From NCBI GenBank assembly GCA_913060675.1, contig CAJXUS010000001.1, forward strand, positions 62,001 through 126,000: a stretch of 64,000 nucleotides of DNA. Direction: 5' to 3'. Positions 1 through 8,995 of this stretch are shown here, in pieces. The notes under the pieces were generated by a model, which was not told the origin of the DNA, ran no database searches, and was given only the letters and a program-made list of their open reading frames with translations. How positions within the stretch are numbered: the first letter of the stretch is position 1; every line of letters starts with the position of its first letter. Made by a program: the position numbers and the translations under genes. Source of the stretch: an uncultured Rhodospirillales bacterium (GTDB lineage: Bacteria; Pseudomonadota; Alphaproteobacteria; Kiloniellales; Kiloniellaceae).

Positions 1-1170
1 CTCAACCTTTACAGGTTTTCCAACACAATCGTTCATGCCGGCTGTAATATATTTTTTCCGATACTCGGCGGAAGAATCTGCCGTCAAAGCAATTATCGGC
101 ACCGTCTTGGCCCATGTCACATCCAAATTACGTATTTCTTTCGTTGCTTCAACGCCTCCCATCTTGGGCATTATTACATCCATAAGAACAACGTCGTATG
201 CCTTGTTCGAAGCATACTCAACTGCCTCGAGGCCATTCTCAACAATTGTAAGTTCATACGGATAGGGCGAGAGAAATCGTTGTAATAAGATCTGATTAAT
301 TTGATTGTCCTCAGCCACCAGTATCTCAAGTATTCTAGGTTTGGCACTAAGATAATTTACTTTTGGCTTTTCAGGAGACTGGAAGGTTTTAGGGGTAAAA
401 ATCTCTATGACCCGTTCGACATCCTGGGTGAAGTCTTTTCCTGTAGATATAAGTTCTACGCTATCTGGTAACTCCTTAAAACGACCATCGGCTTTATCCC
501 GGCTACTCAACAAAGCAAATGGAATATCTCTGACCTTCTTAAGCGCTTGAAACACGGCGGCAAGCTCCACCCCGGACACCAAGGGCATCTCTCCTGATAC
601 GATGACACCGTTTGGGGGACTTGCCAGTGCATTTTCCAAGAGTTCAAAGGTACTGGAGAACGCAAAAAGCCGCCATCCAGGAATATTCATGGCCTGTTCA
701 AGGCGGTGATGGTGGAGCTTGCTGGAAGTCGCCACCATAATCTCGACCTCTTCAACAACGTTTTCTTTTTCCAAATCTGAACAGGCTGCAAAACCAACTT
801 GAGGAAGCGATCTCAGTAGCTCTCTGGTCTCAGCTTCGGTCGGTAAATAGTCTTGGGAAATTATACCACGAATATGGTCGAGGTATATATTGACTTCATT
901 GATATTGGTAATTTCAAGTGAGTTCGCTTTTGCGAGATAATCTTCCAGTCTATGTGCAATCATTCCGATTACAGGATAGCCAAATACAGCCCCTTGCCCT
1001 TTGAGGTTGTGCATTTCGCGACGTATAAATTGTATGGCTTTGACTTCGTCTGATTGACCATCATAAACCTGGTTTAACAGGCTTTCTAAATCGTCAGTAA
1101 TTATCCGGCACTGATCAACGAATTCGTCCCTTAATTTGACAAAGCCCTCATCTATATCCTGTGAATTCAT
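1..1170 (-). CDS. Hpt - pseudo-receiver - receiver phosphorelay protein (3' end missing)
   Basis: This minus-strand frame is open from the ATG at 1168-1170 to the left window edge, so the C-terminus is missing (390 codons seen). Residues about 1-95 resemble a histidine phosphotransfer domain with the motif HNLKGQG, whose His would be the phosphorylated residue. Residues about 140-235 look like a receiver fold that has lost its conserved acidic pocket. A canonical receiver follows, with VAEDNQIN, the phospho-acceptor Asp in VLMDVIMP, ALTA and the Lys in GKPVK. There is no membrane segment and no kinase domain, so this would be a cytoplasmic relay intermediate or output protein that needs a separate kinase. 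The 274-base gap to the divergent aminotransferase would hold both promoters. The domain reading is solid; the partner and pathway are unknown. Further output domains may lie outside the window. Confidence 0.85.
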   Translation of the reverse strand, partial: MNSQDIDEGFVKLRDEFVDQCRIITDDLESLLNQVYDGQSDEVKAIQFIRREMHNLKGQGAVFGYPVIGMIAHRLEDYLAKANSLEITNINEVNIYLDHIRGIISQDYLPTEAETRELLRSLPQVGFAACSDLEKENVVEEVEIMVATSSKLHHHRLEQAMNIPGWRLFAFSSTFELLENALASPPNGVIVSGEMPLVSGVELAAVFQALKKVRDIPFALLSSRDKADGRFKELPDSVELISTGKDFTQDVERVIEIFTPKTFQSPEKPKVNYLSAKPRILEILVAEDNQINQILLQRFLSPYPYELTIVENGLEAVEYASNKAYDVVLMDVIMPKMGGVEATKEIRNLDVTWAKTVPIIALTADSSAEYRKKYITAGMNDCVGKPVKVE

Positions 1171-1444
1171 GCTGTATGAATCTTTCGAGCCTTTTGAGCG
1201 TTAATTCCTGAGAGATTTACTAAGATATGATCTTAATCGTTACTATTCTAATAAAACACCATTTTATGTGAATGAATAGGTCCTGCCTCTAAACAGTCTT
1301 TTTCTTTCCGGATTGTTCAAAATACGCGAAAAGCATTTCTGTTCTTGATGTCATTCCTTCTCTCGGGTGTAATCACCGAAATACTGAATTCTAAGACATT
1401 GAACTCTCAAATACTGAAGCCTTCGAAAAAAACAGGAATTAGCC

Positions 1445-2827
1445 ATGAGTGCAAAGCCAAATTCTATTGCTAGCCGCGATGTCGCGTACTGTCTTCACCC
1501 CTATACCAATGCACGCGCTCATGAAAAAAAAGGGCCCTTGGTTATCACGCATGGTAAGGGCGTAGAAGTTTTTGACGACCAAGGTAATAGCTACATAGAA
1601 GCAATGGCCGGACTATGGTCAACGTCGCTCGGCTTTAGTGAAGAGCGGCTGGTTCAAGCTGCAAACAAGCAGATGAAAGAACTCCCGTTTTATCACAATT
1701 TTGGTCACAAATCCTCAATCCCAGCTATAGAATTGTCAGAAAAACTTCTCGCCATGACCCCGGTGCCGATGTCAAAGGTCATTTTTGCCAATTCAGGTTC
1801 CGAGGCAAATGACACCGTCATAAAGCTGGTTTGGTATTACAACAATGCCGTTGGACGCCCGGCAAAGAAAAAGATTATCAGCAGGACTAAAGGTTACCAT
1901 GGCGTTACGGTTGCCAGTGCAAGCATGACCGGATTACCCACCAACCACGCTGATTTTGATCTCCCCATCGCTAACTTTTTGCACACCTCTTGCCCGCATT
2001 ACTGGCGCTTTGGCCAAGAAGGTGAAAGTGAAGAAGACTTTGCCACCCGCATGGCTAGTGATCTTGAAGAAATGATCCTCAAAGAAGGCCCAGATACCAT
2101 TGCCGCCTTTATAGCGGAACCTGTGATGGGTGCCGGGGGCGTGATTGTGCCCCCCGCAACATACTGGGATAAAATACAAACCGTCCTCAAAAAATACGAT
2201 GTGATCTTAATCGCAGATGAAGTTATCTGTGGTTTTGGTCGAACGGGGAATACTTTTGGTTCGGAGACCTTTGGTATGAAGCCAGATATTATCTCTGTTG
2301 CCAAAGCCCTGAGTTCCTCTTATCTGCCAATCTCTGCTGTTATGATTTCAGATCAACTCTACCAGGGCATTGCCGATAACTCTGCCAAGAACGGTGTATT
2401 GGGTCACGGCTTTACCTATTCAGGCCACCCGGTTTGTGCTGCTGTAGCATTAGAAACTTTGAAGATCTATGAAGAACGAGATCTCTTTGCCCATGCGGCT
2501 GAGGTTGGTCAGCATCTCCAAGATGGCCTTGCCCAATTTAAAGACCACCCACTGGTTGGTGAGGTTCGGGGCGTTGGGCTGATTGCAGCCGTGGAAATTG
2601 TACAAGACAAAGTAAGTAAAACCAGTTTCGACCCTGTAGGCAAAGTTGGTAGTTATCTGAATGAAAGAGCAACGGAAGAAGGGCTCATTATCCGTAACAT
2701 GGGCGATTCGATTGCTTTTTGCCCTCCCCTGATCATTACCCAGAATGAAATTGATCTCGTGCTCACTCGCTTTTCCAGTGCTTTGGATAAAACCTATGAA
2801 TGGGTTAAATCCCAAGGAATGCTGTAA
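1445..2827 (+). CDS. Class III PLP-dependent aminotransferase (omega-transaminase type)
   Basis: A 460-residue class III aminotransferase of usual family length. Visible landmarks are the phosphate-binding GSEAND at about 118-123, the cofactor-stacking YHG at 151-153, the PLP-ring Asp in ADEV and the following CGFGRTG near 258-268, and the Schiff-base Lys287 in VAKALSS. Members transfer amino groups between omega-amines or beta-alanine-like donors and pyruvate or another keto acid, in the cytoplasm. The start is the ATG behind an AGGA seven bases upstream. It is monocistronic, followed by a strong hairpin. The substrate cannot be read from sequence: polyamines, beta-alanine, taurine and other omega-amino acids are all possible. 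The family is certain and the specificity is not. Confidence 0.9.
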   Translation: MSAKPNSIASRDVAYCLHPYTNARAHEKKGPLVITHGKGVEVFDDQGNSYIEAMAGLWSTSLGFSEERLVQAANKQMKELPFYHNFGHKSSIPAIELSEKLLAMTPVPMSKVIFANSGSEANDTVIKLVWYYNNAVGRPAKKKIISRTKGYHGVTVASASMTGLPTNHADFDLPIANFLHTSCPHYWRFGQEGESEEDFATRMASDLEEMILKEGPDTIAAFIAEPVMGAGGVIVPPATYWDKIQTVLKKYDVILIADEVICGFGRTGNTFGSETFGMKPDIISVAKALSSSYLPISAVMISDQLYQGIADNSAKNGVLGHGFTYSGHPVCAAVALETLKIYEERDLFAHAAEVGQHLQDGLAQFKDHPLVGEVRGVGLIAAVEIVQDKVSKTSFDPVGKVGSYLNERATEEGLIIRNMGDSIAFCPPLIITQNEIDLVLTRFSSALDKTYEWVKSQGML

Positions 2828-2839
2828 TTCGGCATTGAA

Positions 2840-2853
2840 TTGACATCGATCAA
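2840..2853. promoter_or_regulatory. FNR/FixK-like box upstream of hemA
   Basis: The 14-base site TTGACATCGATCAA matches the FNR/FixK consensus TTGAT-N4-ATCAA except at the fifth base. It lies between the aminotransferase stop and the terminator hairpin, about 90-100 bases upstream of the predicted hemA transcription start. FNR-type control of hemA is known in other alphaproteobacteria such as Rhodobacter. Binding here is inference from one near-match. Confidence 0.45.
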
Positions 2854-2872
2854 TTACCCCATTCCTAAAAGC

Positions 2873-2908
2873 AGATAACAGTCTTTTGTACGAAGACTGT
2901 TATCTTTG
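2873..2908 (+). terminator. Hairpin terminator after the aminotransferase gene
   Basis: A perfect 13-base-pair stem (2873-2885 with 2893-2905) has a seven-base loop and a short T-rich tail. It sits 46 bases after the aminotransferase stop and upstream of the hemA promoter, so it should isolate hemA from read-through. Confidence 0.75.
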
Positions 2909-2929
2909 TGCGTCGTTCAGTCGCGTTGG

Positions 2930-2938
2930 TGTTATAAT
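2930..2938 (+). promoter_or_regulatory. Extended -10 promoter for hemA
   Basis: TG-T-TATAAT is a perfect extended -10 element, with TATAAT at 2933-2938 and the TG dinucleotide at 2930-2931. No good -35 hexamer is seen at normal spacing, as is common for extended -10 promoters. It predicts a 5' leader of roughly 140 bases before the hemA ATG. Confidence 0.5.
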
Positions 2939-3082
2939 TACGGCGCAATAGTATGCTATTTGTTGTTGAATTGGGGTAAACTAATCATTAATTCAACAGG
3001 TGATAAGCTTGTTTTTAGATGACTCTTTAAACAAGCAAGAACAAGCCGGACTAAACGGCTCACGTTAGGCGAGAAGAGCAAC

Positions 3083-4294
3083 ATGGATTACGAAAAGTTT
3101 TTCAGTACGTCGATAGAAGACCTGAAAGAAGAAGGGCACTATCGTATTTTTGCTGACTTGGAACGTAAGGCCGGTGAATTTCCCAATGCGACACACTTTG
3201 GCCCGGACGGTATGCGTCCTGTAAAAGTGTGGTGTTCAAACGATTATCTTGGCATGGGTCAAAACCCCAAAGTCATCTCCGCCATGCATGACGCACTTGA
3301 TAAGTGCGGCGCAGGCGCAGGTGGCACTCGGAACATTTCCGGCAACAACCACTATCACGTCCTTCTCGAAAAAGAGTTAGCTGACTGGCATCATAAAGAA
3401 GCAGCTCTCCTTTTTACTTCTGGCTATGTGTCTAACTGGGCAGCGCTAAGTACTCTCGGATCAAAACTTCCAAACTGTGTGATTCTCTCAGATTCAATGA
3501 ACCACGCCTCCATGATTGAAGGTATTCGCCACAGCAAAGCCGAAAAAATCATCTTCAACCACAATGATCCCCAAGATCTTGAAGCTAAACTTAAAGAAAT
3601 TGATCCATCCCGACCAAAAGTCATTGCCTTTGAGTCCGTCTACTCAATGGATGGAGATGTTGCTCCAATCGAAGCTTTCTGTGACCTTGCTGATAAATAC
3701 AACGCCATAACTTATTTGGATGAAGTCCATGCCGTTGGTCTTTATGGCCCTCGGGGCGGTGGAATTTCTGATCGTGATGGCCTTTGTGATCGCATTGACA
3801 TTATAGAAGGCACCCTAGGGAAAGCTGTTGGCGTTGTTGGAGGCTACATCACAGCCTCGACAAGCCTTGTTGATTTCATCAGAAGTTATGCTTCTGGATT
3901 TATCTTCACAACGTCTCTTCCTCCCGCTGTTGCGGCTGGGGCTTTGGCATCTATTCGCCATCTGAAGCAAAGCACCTTCGAGCGGACACGCCATCAGGAC
4001 CGTGCAACCGAAACCCGGCGCCGCCTGAAAGAGGCAGGACTTCCTGTTGCCGATTCGGAAACTCATATTGTACCCGTGATGGTTGGTGATCCTGTTCTTT
4101 GCCGTCAGATCACGGACACTTTGATGTCACGTTATGGCATATACGTTCAACCGATCAATTATCCGACGGTGCCAAAAGGAACAGAGCGTCTTCGGCTTAC
4201 TCCATCACCTGTCCATGCCGATGAGGATATCGATCATCTCGTCAAAGCACTTAAGGAAATCTGGCAAGAACTGAACTTGAAAATTGCGGCCTGA
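3083..4294 (+). CDS. hemA: 5-aminolevulinate synthase
   Basis: This cytoplasmic enzyme condenses glycine with succinyl-CoA to 5-aminolevulinate, the first step of the C4 (Shemin) route to tetrapyrroles used by alphaproteobacteria. The 403-residue length is typical. Visible features are the substrate-binding region WCSNDYLG near 50-57, the glycine-rich [12 protein letters not shown] at about 76-87, the cofactor Asp and His in YLDEVHAVG (211-219), and the Schiff-base Lys247 in GTLGKAVG, equivalent to Lys248 of the Rhodobacter enzyme. No heme-regulatory Cys-Pro motif is seen. It has its own putative promoter and an FNR-like site upstream. The later tetrapyrrole gene hemH lies about 25 kb away in this window. 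Confidence 0.97.
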   Translation: MDYEKFFSTSIEDLKEEGHYRIFADLERKAGEFPNATHFGPDGMRPVKVWCSNDYLGMGQNPKVISAMHDALDKCGAGAGGTRNISGNNHYHVLLEKELADWHHKEAALLFTSGYVSNWAALSTLGSKLPNCVILSDSMNHASMIEGIRHSKAEKIIFNHNDPQDLEAKLKEIDPSRPKVIAFESVYSMDGDVAPIEAFCDLADKYNAITYLDEVHAVGLYGPRGGGISDRDGLCDRIDIIEGTLGKAVGVVGGYITASTSLVDFIRSYASGFIFTTSLPPAVAAGALASIRHLKQSTFERTRHQDRATETRRRLKEAGLPVADSETHIVPVMVGDPVLCRQITDTLMSRYGIYVQPINYPTVPKGTERLRLTPSPVHADEDIDHLVKALKEIWQELNLKIAA

Positions 4295-4411
4295 AAGCAC
4301 CTTTAGTTGAGAATTGTTCTCATTTAACTGGACAGAGGTTATACTTCGCGGTACTTTACCTGCGTCACAATGCCCTATCAGTAATATCTTCTTCTTAGGA
4401 GAGAGAGCTCT

Positions 4412-4945
4412 ATGTACCGCGACAATACATTGGTCCCAGCAGAAGCAACGCGCCTTCTCGCCCTTGGCTTGCTCATGGAAAAGCCCATGAGTTATGGCAT
4501 GCTGGCCCAGACTGTCCGAGGCTTTAACGGCCTGATCGTCGGTCCATCTCTTGATCTTATAGGTATTCCCTTAGAAGTCTTGAAAGTTGAAGGCTTGGTT
4601 GAAGGCGAAGACAGTTCAGCCGAAACTACCTTGTCACTTACCGATACCGGTCGCGAAGAGTTCACCTACCTCATGACGTCGAACCTGCGCGCACCTGTAA
4701 CAGATATGAGCAAACTCATTATCGCGATTAAAATGCGTTTGTTACACCTTTCAGACCTAAAAACCCAAGTAATGCAGATAAACCTATTGGTCGACATCTA
4801 TGAAAGACAGCTCACCAGATTGCTTGAACTCAAGCAGGGGTATTCGACGAACAAAGGCCAATTTGATGGCTGGCTGGATCTCGAAATCAAACACACGACT
4901 GAACAGCTCAAAATTTATGAAAAAATGGCTGAGAGTATGGCTTAA
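4412..4945 (+). CDS. PadR-like winged-helix transcriptional regulator
   Basis: A 177-residue soluble protein. Residues about 10-90 fit a winged helix: LLALGLLMEKPMSYG, then a recognition-helix region and the wing SLTDTGREEF, as seen in PadR and related regulators. The C-terminal half is helical and charged (DIYERQLTRLLELKQGY and onward), consistent with the PadR dimerisation helices. The ATG follows a clear Shine-Dalgarno (TAGGAGAGAG). The gene is alone between hemA and a bidirectional terminator, so no target is obvious from context. The DNA-binding role is inferred from fold signature alone; the effector is unknown. Confidence 0.7.
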   Translation: MYRDNTLVPAEATRLLALGLLMEKPMSYGMLAQTVRGFNGLIVGPSLDLIGIPLEVLKVEGLVEGEDSSAETTLSLTDTGREEFTYLMTSNLRAPVTDMSKLIIAIKMRLLHLSDLKTQVMQINLLVDIYERQLTRLLELKQGYSTNKGQFDGWLDLEIKHTTEQLKIYEKMAESMA

Positions 4946-5000
4946 AGTTGAAAGAACACCTCTCGATTTAAGCTAATCACAAGATTTATTTATCGAAAAA

Positions 5001-5028
5001 AAACGAGGCCCCATCAGGGGTCTCGTTT
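5001..5028. terminator. Bidirectional hairpin terminator
   Basis: A 12-base-pair stem with one G-T pair (5001-5012 with 5017-5028) has the loop ATCA, with A-runs on the left and T-runs on the right. It lies between two convergent genes and can serve both. Confidence 0.85.
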
Positions 5029-5057
5029 TCGTTTAACTCTATAGAAATTCTCGTATC

Positions 5058-5828
5058 CTAGTCTGCGACGTATCGCGGGTATGTAACTTTAGATCGTTCT
5101 GCAAAACCTGGATCAATATCCACGGTTATAAATGGCTCTTCAGGCGAAGTCGTACCAAGAACATTGCCTTCAGGATCGATCACCCACCCCAAACCACCGA
5201 GGTTATCCCCATTTCCCTTTGGGTTATAGAGGTTTGATGACAAGCAATAAGCGCCAGAGACAACCGCAGCTGCTTGCCCGCCAGCAAGCCATTTATCTGT
5301 TGATCCATGTGGCGTTGCACGCGGAACACAAAGAAGGTGTGCCTTTTGCTTTCCATAAGAGCGGGCGTGTTCAAAAAACCACATTTCAGTGCAAATCGTT
5401 ACCCCGATGCGAATATCCTTATATCGACTGGTAGTGAAGAGTTTATCTCCCCTATCATACCAAGTCGCTTCCCAGTAATCTTCTTCATCTGGCAAATTCC
5501 ACTTATCATGAAACTCGGCGAGCTCCTCCCCCTTAGTCCAAAGATAGGCACGATTTCGACGGCTCCCCTGGTCGACAACGGGGCGCGTCCCCATAACGGC
5601 TTGTACGCCAAGCTCTTCCAATCGTGAAATCATACCCTTATGTGATTCCACCGCAGCACGCCAAGCGATGTCCGTTGGTTTATCACTTGCTGCGAGCCAG
5701 GATGAAAAAGACATTTCGGGAACCAGGACAAATTCAGATTGGGTCTCTTTGACGTGATTGATCAAAGACTGAAAACTGCTTTCAAGGTGATCAGGTCTAT
5801 TATCGAATTGGCAAACGGTTACTTTCAT
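5058..5828 (-). CDS. Carbon-nitrogen hydrolase (nitrilase superfamily)
   Basis: A 256-residue cytoplasmic hydrolase with the complete nitrilase-superfamily triad: Glu38 in LVPEMSF, Lys109 in FHDKWNLP and Cys146 in GVTICTEMW. The family cleaves non-peptide C-N bonds in amides, nitriles or N-carbamoyl compounds. The motif set and length suggest an amidase or carbamoylase-type branch rather than a true nitrilase, but the substrate cannot be read. It is divergent from an Lrp/AsnC regulator across 152 bases, which suggests that the regulator controls it, perhaps in response to an amino acid or amide. The start ATG opens with the usual strand MKVTVCQFD. Confidence 0.88.
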   Translation of the reverse strand: MKVTVCQFDNRPDHLESSFQSLINHVKETQSEFVLVPEMSFSSWLAASDKPTDIAWRAAVESHKGMISRLEELGVQAVMGTRPVVDQGSRRNRAYLWTKGEELAEFHDKWNLPDEEDYWEATWYDRGDKLFTTSRYKDIRIGVTICTEMWFFEHARSYGKQKAHLLCVPRATPHGSTDKWLAGGQAAAVVSGAYCLSSNLYNPKGNGDNLGGLGWVIDPEGNVLGTTSPEEPFITVDIDPGFAERSKVTYPRYVAD

Positions 5829-5980
5829 AATTATCTCACTGTTTAGGAAACCAAATACTTAGCGTGATTTTGGCAAGAATAACCGTCAGCAAATAGCCTT
5901 ATAATTGCTAACAAAATGTGAGTATAGTAACATTATGCATAATTGATCTTACATATTGTTAAATCTGAATTGATAACACC

Positions 5981-6406
5981 ATGATTGACGACATAGACAA
6001 AAAGCTCATCACTCAATTACGGCAAAACGCACGACAGCCCGTTGTATCCCTGGCTCATATATTGGGAATTTCCAGAGCTACGGTACAAAATAGGATCGAC
6101 CGATTACTCGACAGCAAGGTCATTCAAGGCTTTACCATCAAAACCAATAACGCAGATAAACAAGCACCCATCCGTGCGCAAACCCGGATCAAGATGCGCT
6201 CAAAGTCAAACAAACGTATTTTGTCTTACTTGTCTGGAAAAATTGAGGTCATTGCTATTCACACAATAAGTGGGCCATCTGATATGCTTGCAGAACTTCA
6301 TACAGATTCCTTGGAAGTTCTTGATACAGCCCTTGCAGATATCCGCGCCCACGAAGACGTCATGGAAACAGAAACCAACATACTGCTCGCGACACATTAC
6401 CAATAG
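5981..6406 (+). CDS. Lrp/AsnC family transcriptional regulator
   Basis: A 141-residue regulator with the standard two-part design. An N-terminal helix-turn-helix begins with DDIDKKLITQLRQNAR, with the recognition helix near GISRATVQNRIDRL (about 29-42). A RAM ligand-binding domain follows from about residue 60, with the conserved turn ISGPSDMLAEL. Such proteins form octamers that bind AT-rich DNA and sense amino acids. The AT-rich 152-base region shared with the divergent nitrilase-family gene is the likely binding target, and autoregulation is common in the family. The effector is unknown. Confidence 0.9.
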   Translation: MIDDIDKKLITQLRQNARQPVVSLAHILGISRATVQNRIDRLLDSKVIQGFTIKTNNADKQAPIRAQTRIKMRSKSNKRILSYLSGKIEVIAIHTISGPSDMLAELHTDSLEVLDTALADIRAHEDVMETETNILLATHYQ

Positions 6407-6446
6407 ATATGGAGTTAAAGAACTCCTCCAAAAATAGCCCATAAAG

Positions 6447-6475
6447 AAAGGGAGAGGCGATCCTCTCCCTTTTAA
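6447..6475. terminator. Hairpin terminator between convergent genes
   Basis: A perfect 11-base-pair stem (6447-6457 with 6462-6472) has the loop CGAT and T-rich ends. It follows the Lrp-type gene and precedes the end of the convergent chemoreceptor gene. Confidence 0.85.
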
Positions 6476-6559
6476 ATAACCACCTTAAAAGACTTCCTTA
6501 TTATACCACCAGTCTTAAAAAAATGTGTCCCGATGGGATACTATTAAGGGCTAGTGGCA

Positions 6560-8731
6560 TTACACCGCTCGAATACCGACGAGAAAACTTTCCACTTCGT
6601 TTCGAAGCCCATCAGCCTTGAGATTGAGTTCTTTAGTCGCAACCGAGACTTGTTCAGATGCAGCCCCAGCATCGTTAGCTGCATGGCTCACGGTTTCAAT
6701 ATTATTGGTGACTTCACCCGCGCCATTAGCGGCCAATTCAATATTACGGGAAATCTCTGATGTCGCGGCCCCCTGCTCTTCCACTGCCGAAGCAATAGCC
6801 GCGGCGATCTGGTTCATCTGATCAATCGTCGATGCAATTGATTGAATAGCAACAACAGCGTCTTTGGTGTCAGTTTGTACCGCAGAAATTTGTGTTGATA
6901 TCTGTTCAGTGGCTTTTGCTGTTTGGCTAGCCAGATTTTTCACTTCATTGGCGACAACGGCAAAACCTTTACCTGCGTCACCTGCTCTGGCCGCCTCTAT
7001 AGTCGCGTTTAAAGCCAACAGATTGGTTTGTTCTGCGATATCGGATATCAAACTCACAACATCGCCGATCTGATCTGCCGTACGCGCCAGCCCTTGTATT
7101 TGTTGATCAGTCTTACCCGCTTCATCAACAGCTTTAGCTGCAATATCAGAAGACTGATTAACCTGCTGACTAATCTCTTTAATCGAATAAGAAAGCTCTT
7201 CAGTTGCACTGGCTACCGATTGAACATTCACCGATGCTTCCTGTGCCGCACCAGAAACAACTGTGGCTCGATCCTTGGTTTTTTGTGCAATATCGGACAT
7301 AGAGGTTGCCGTTTCTTCCATTTCAAGTACGGCTGACCCAACGGAGTGTAGCAGAGCAGACACTCCGCTATCAAAATCCTTTGTCAGTTCTGAAATTTTA
7401 TTCGTGCGTTCTTCTCGAAGCTGTTGAACTTGCTCTTGTTCTCTAGCCATTTCATCAGCTTTTTGGATATTTTCTTTAAATACCTGAACCGCTTCAGCCA
7501 TCTGCCCGACTTCATCCTTGCGGTCTCTGCTCGGAATATCCACATCCTTTTCACCACCCGCCAAGCGGCCCATCACATCCGTCATCTGGTTAATAGGCAA
7601 AGAAACGCCTCTTCCCACCATGATACCGATCACTCCCCCAAAAAGAATGGCGATTACACTACCAGCTAGGATGACGGTATTGGTAGTGGTCACAGTGGTT
7701 GTCGTATCCGCTTTTAATTGCTCCATCTGAGCGAGTTCACCCGCTTCAAACGACGTCATTAACGAACGGAATTTAGCAAAGAACTCTTCCCCCTTGGCCT
7801 CGGCAACCAAGTCGGCCATATCATCCATGGTTTTTGCTGAACCAATTTGCCTACGGAGCTCTATCATAGGCTCGACAACGTTGTTCTGCCACTCCTTTAC
7901 GGTTGCATCCAGCTCGGTTAAAAGTGCGACATGTTTTTTATTACCTGAAACTGCTTGTTTCAGATCAGCCGAAATCTTGAATAACTCTTTGCTGCCATCA
8001 GTATAGGGTTTTAGAAATTCTTCCTGTCCGGCAAGAAGATATCCACGCATTCCCGTTTCCATGTCAACGGCTGCTTTAAATACGGCATTCCCCTTAATAA
8101 TAACTCCGTTGGTGTCATTCACTTCTCTCAGTAAATTCCCAACTGACTTTGCATCAAGTTTGGTGAACATTAGAACGGCATCAATTTTACTTTGTCGTTT
8201 ATCTCGCTTTTCCACAACTTGGGTAATAAGGGATTCAATAAGGTTTTGTATTTTTTCGAAATACACTTTTCCTTTATTTTCGGCGACCAGGCGTGCCATA
8301 TCGTTCATCGTTTGCGCATCCCCGATCTGGCGACGCAGAGCAATTGATGGCCCCGTGATCTGCTCTTGCCATTCACGTAGAGTTGCATCTGCCTGGTCTA
8401 AAAAGGCTTGTTGTTCTGGATTATCACCAACACGTTCTTTCAACGAGGCAATTTGGGCATAGGTCTTTTTCTCACCTTCTTGGTAAGGCGCGAGAAAGCT
8501 ATCGCGGCCCGCAAGAAGATACCCACGCATGGAAGATTGCATATCAACGGCCGAATTAATGACTGAAGTCATCTCTTCCAGGCCTTGGTGCGCACCCTCT
8601 ACTTTTTTATTTGCAGAAGTAATATTTCCAATAGACGTAATACTCACCAAGCTAATGACAACTAACAAAGCAAGTGGTATCGCCATGCCAATTAATATTT
8701 TTGGCATGATTTTAAGAGAAGACCAATTCAT
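6560..8731 (-). CDS. Methyl-accepting chemotaxis protein with two tandem CHASE3-like sensor repeats
   Basis: A membrane chemoreceptor of about 723 residues. One membrane segment lies at about 12-34 and the second at about 350-373. Between them are two homologous repeats of roughly 100 residues, each with MRGYLLAG, a central EW[QN], LRRQIG and a TM-x-DMA motif, offset by 160 residues; this pattern resembles CHASE3 domains. A HAMP domain follows, then the signalling hairpin with [18 protein letters not shown] and Gly-Lys-Gly-Phe-Ala-Val-Val. It would pass a ligand signal to CheW/CheA at the membrane. The ATG at 8729-8731 is preferred; an in-frame GTG lies five codons upstream. No che genes are in the window. 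The ligand is unknown. Confidence 0.92.
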   Translation of the reverse strand: MNWSSLKIMPKILIGMAIPLALLVVISLVSITSIGNITSANKKVEGAHQGLEEMTSVINSAVDMQSSMRGYLLAGRDSFLAPYQEGEKKTYAQIASLKERVGDNPEQQAFLDQADATLREWQEQITGPSIALRRQIGDAQTMNDMARLVAENKGKVYFEKIQNLIESLITQVVEKRDKRQSKIDAVLMFTKLDAKSVGNLLREVNDTNGVIIKGNAVFKAAVDMETGMRGYLLAGQEEFLKPYTDGSKELFKISADLKQAVSGNKKHVALLTELDATVKEWQNNVVEPMIELRRQIGSAKTMDDMADLVAEAKGEEFFAKFRSLMTSFEAGELAQMEQLKADTTTTVTTTNTVILAGSVIAILFGGVIGIMVGRGVSLPINQMTDVMGRLAGGEKDVDIPSRDRKDEVGQMAEAVQVFKENIQKADEMAREQEQVQQLREERTNKISELTKDFDSGVSALLHSVGSAVLEMEETATSMSDIAQKTKDRATVVSGAAQEASVNVQSVASATEELSYSIKEISQQVNQSSDIAAKAVDEAGKTDQQIQGLARTADQIGDVVSLISDIAEQTNLLALNATIEAARAGDAGKGFAVVANEVKNLASQTAKATEQISTQISAVQTDTKDAVVAIQSIASTIDQMNQIAAAIASAVEEQGAATSEISRNIELAANGAGEVTNNIETVSHAANDAGAASEQVSVATKELNLKADGLRNEVESFLVGIRAV

Positions 8732-8995
8732 TGAACAACCACCCACCCATTATTATTTTCTCCAGATCATAACGGCAGATAATTACTAAGACATTAATTC
8801 AATTTTTGGGATAATTTGATGCTTTCTCGAGGTTATACTTATTTGGCATTAGTAATCTTTTAACTCATATAGCGTAATTTATCGCATACGTGAGCATGCA
8901 GCGTTTTATATTTCACATATATTACAATCGATTAAAGAACCTCACATCATTAAAAACACCAAAACAAAACGTAGATCGATCCAGGAGTGATCACC

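Noticed and set aside
2828..3082. Possibility of a riboswitch in the long hemA leader
   Set aside because: The leader is about 140 bases, but no known riboswitch core was recognised; the visible signals are a terminator for the upstream gene and a promoter.
4308..4322. Small hairpin TGAGAA-TTG-TTCTCA after hemA
   Set aside because: It has only six base pairs, a three-base loop and no T-tract. It is too weak to call a terminator.
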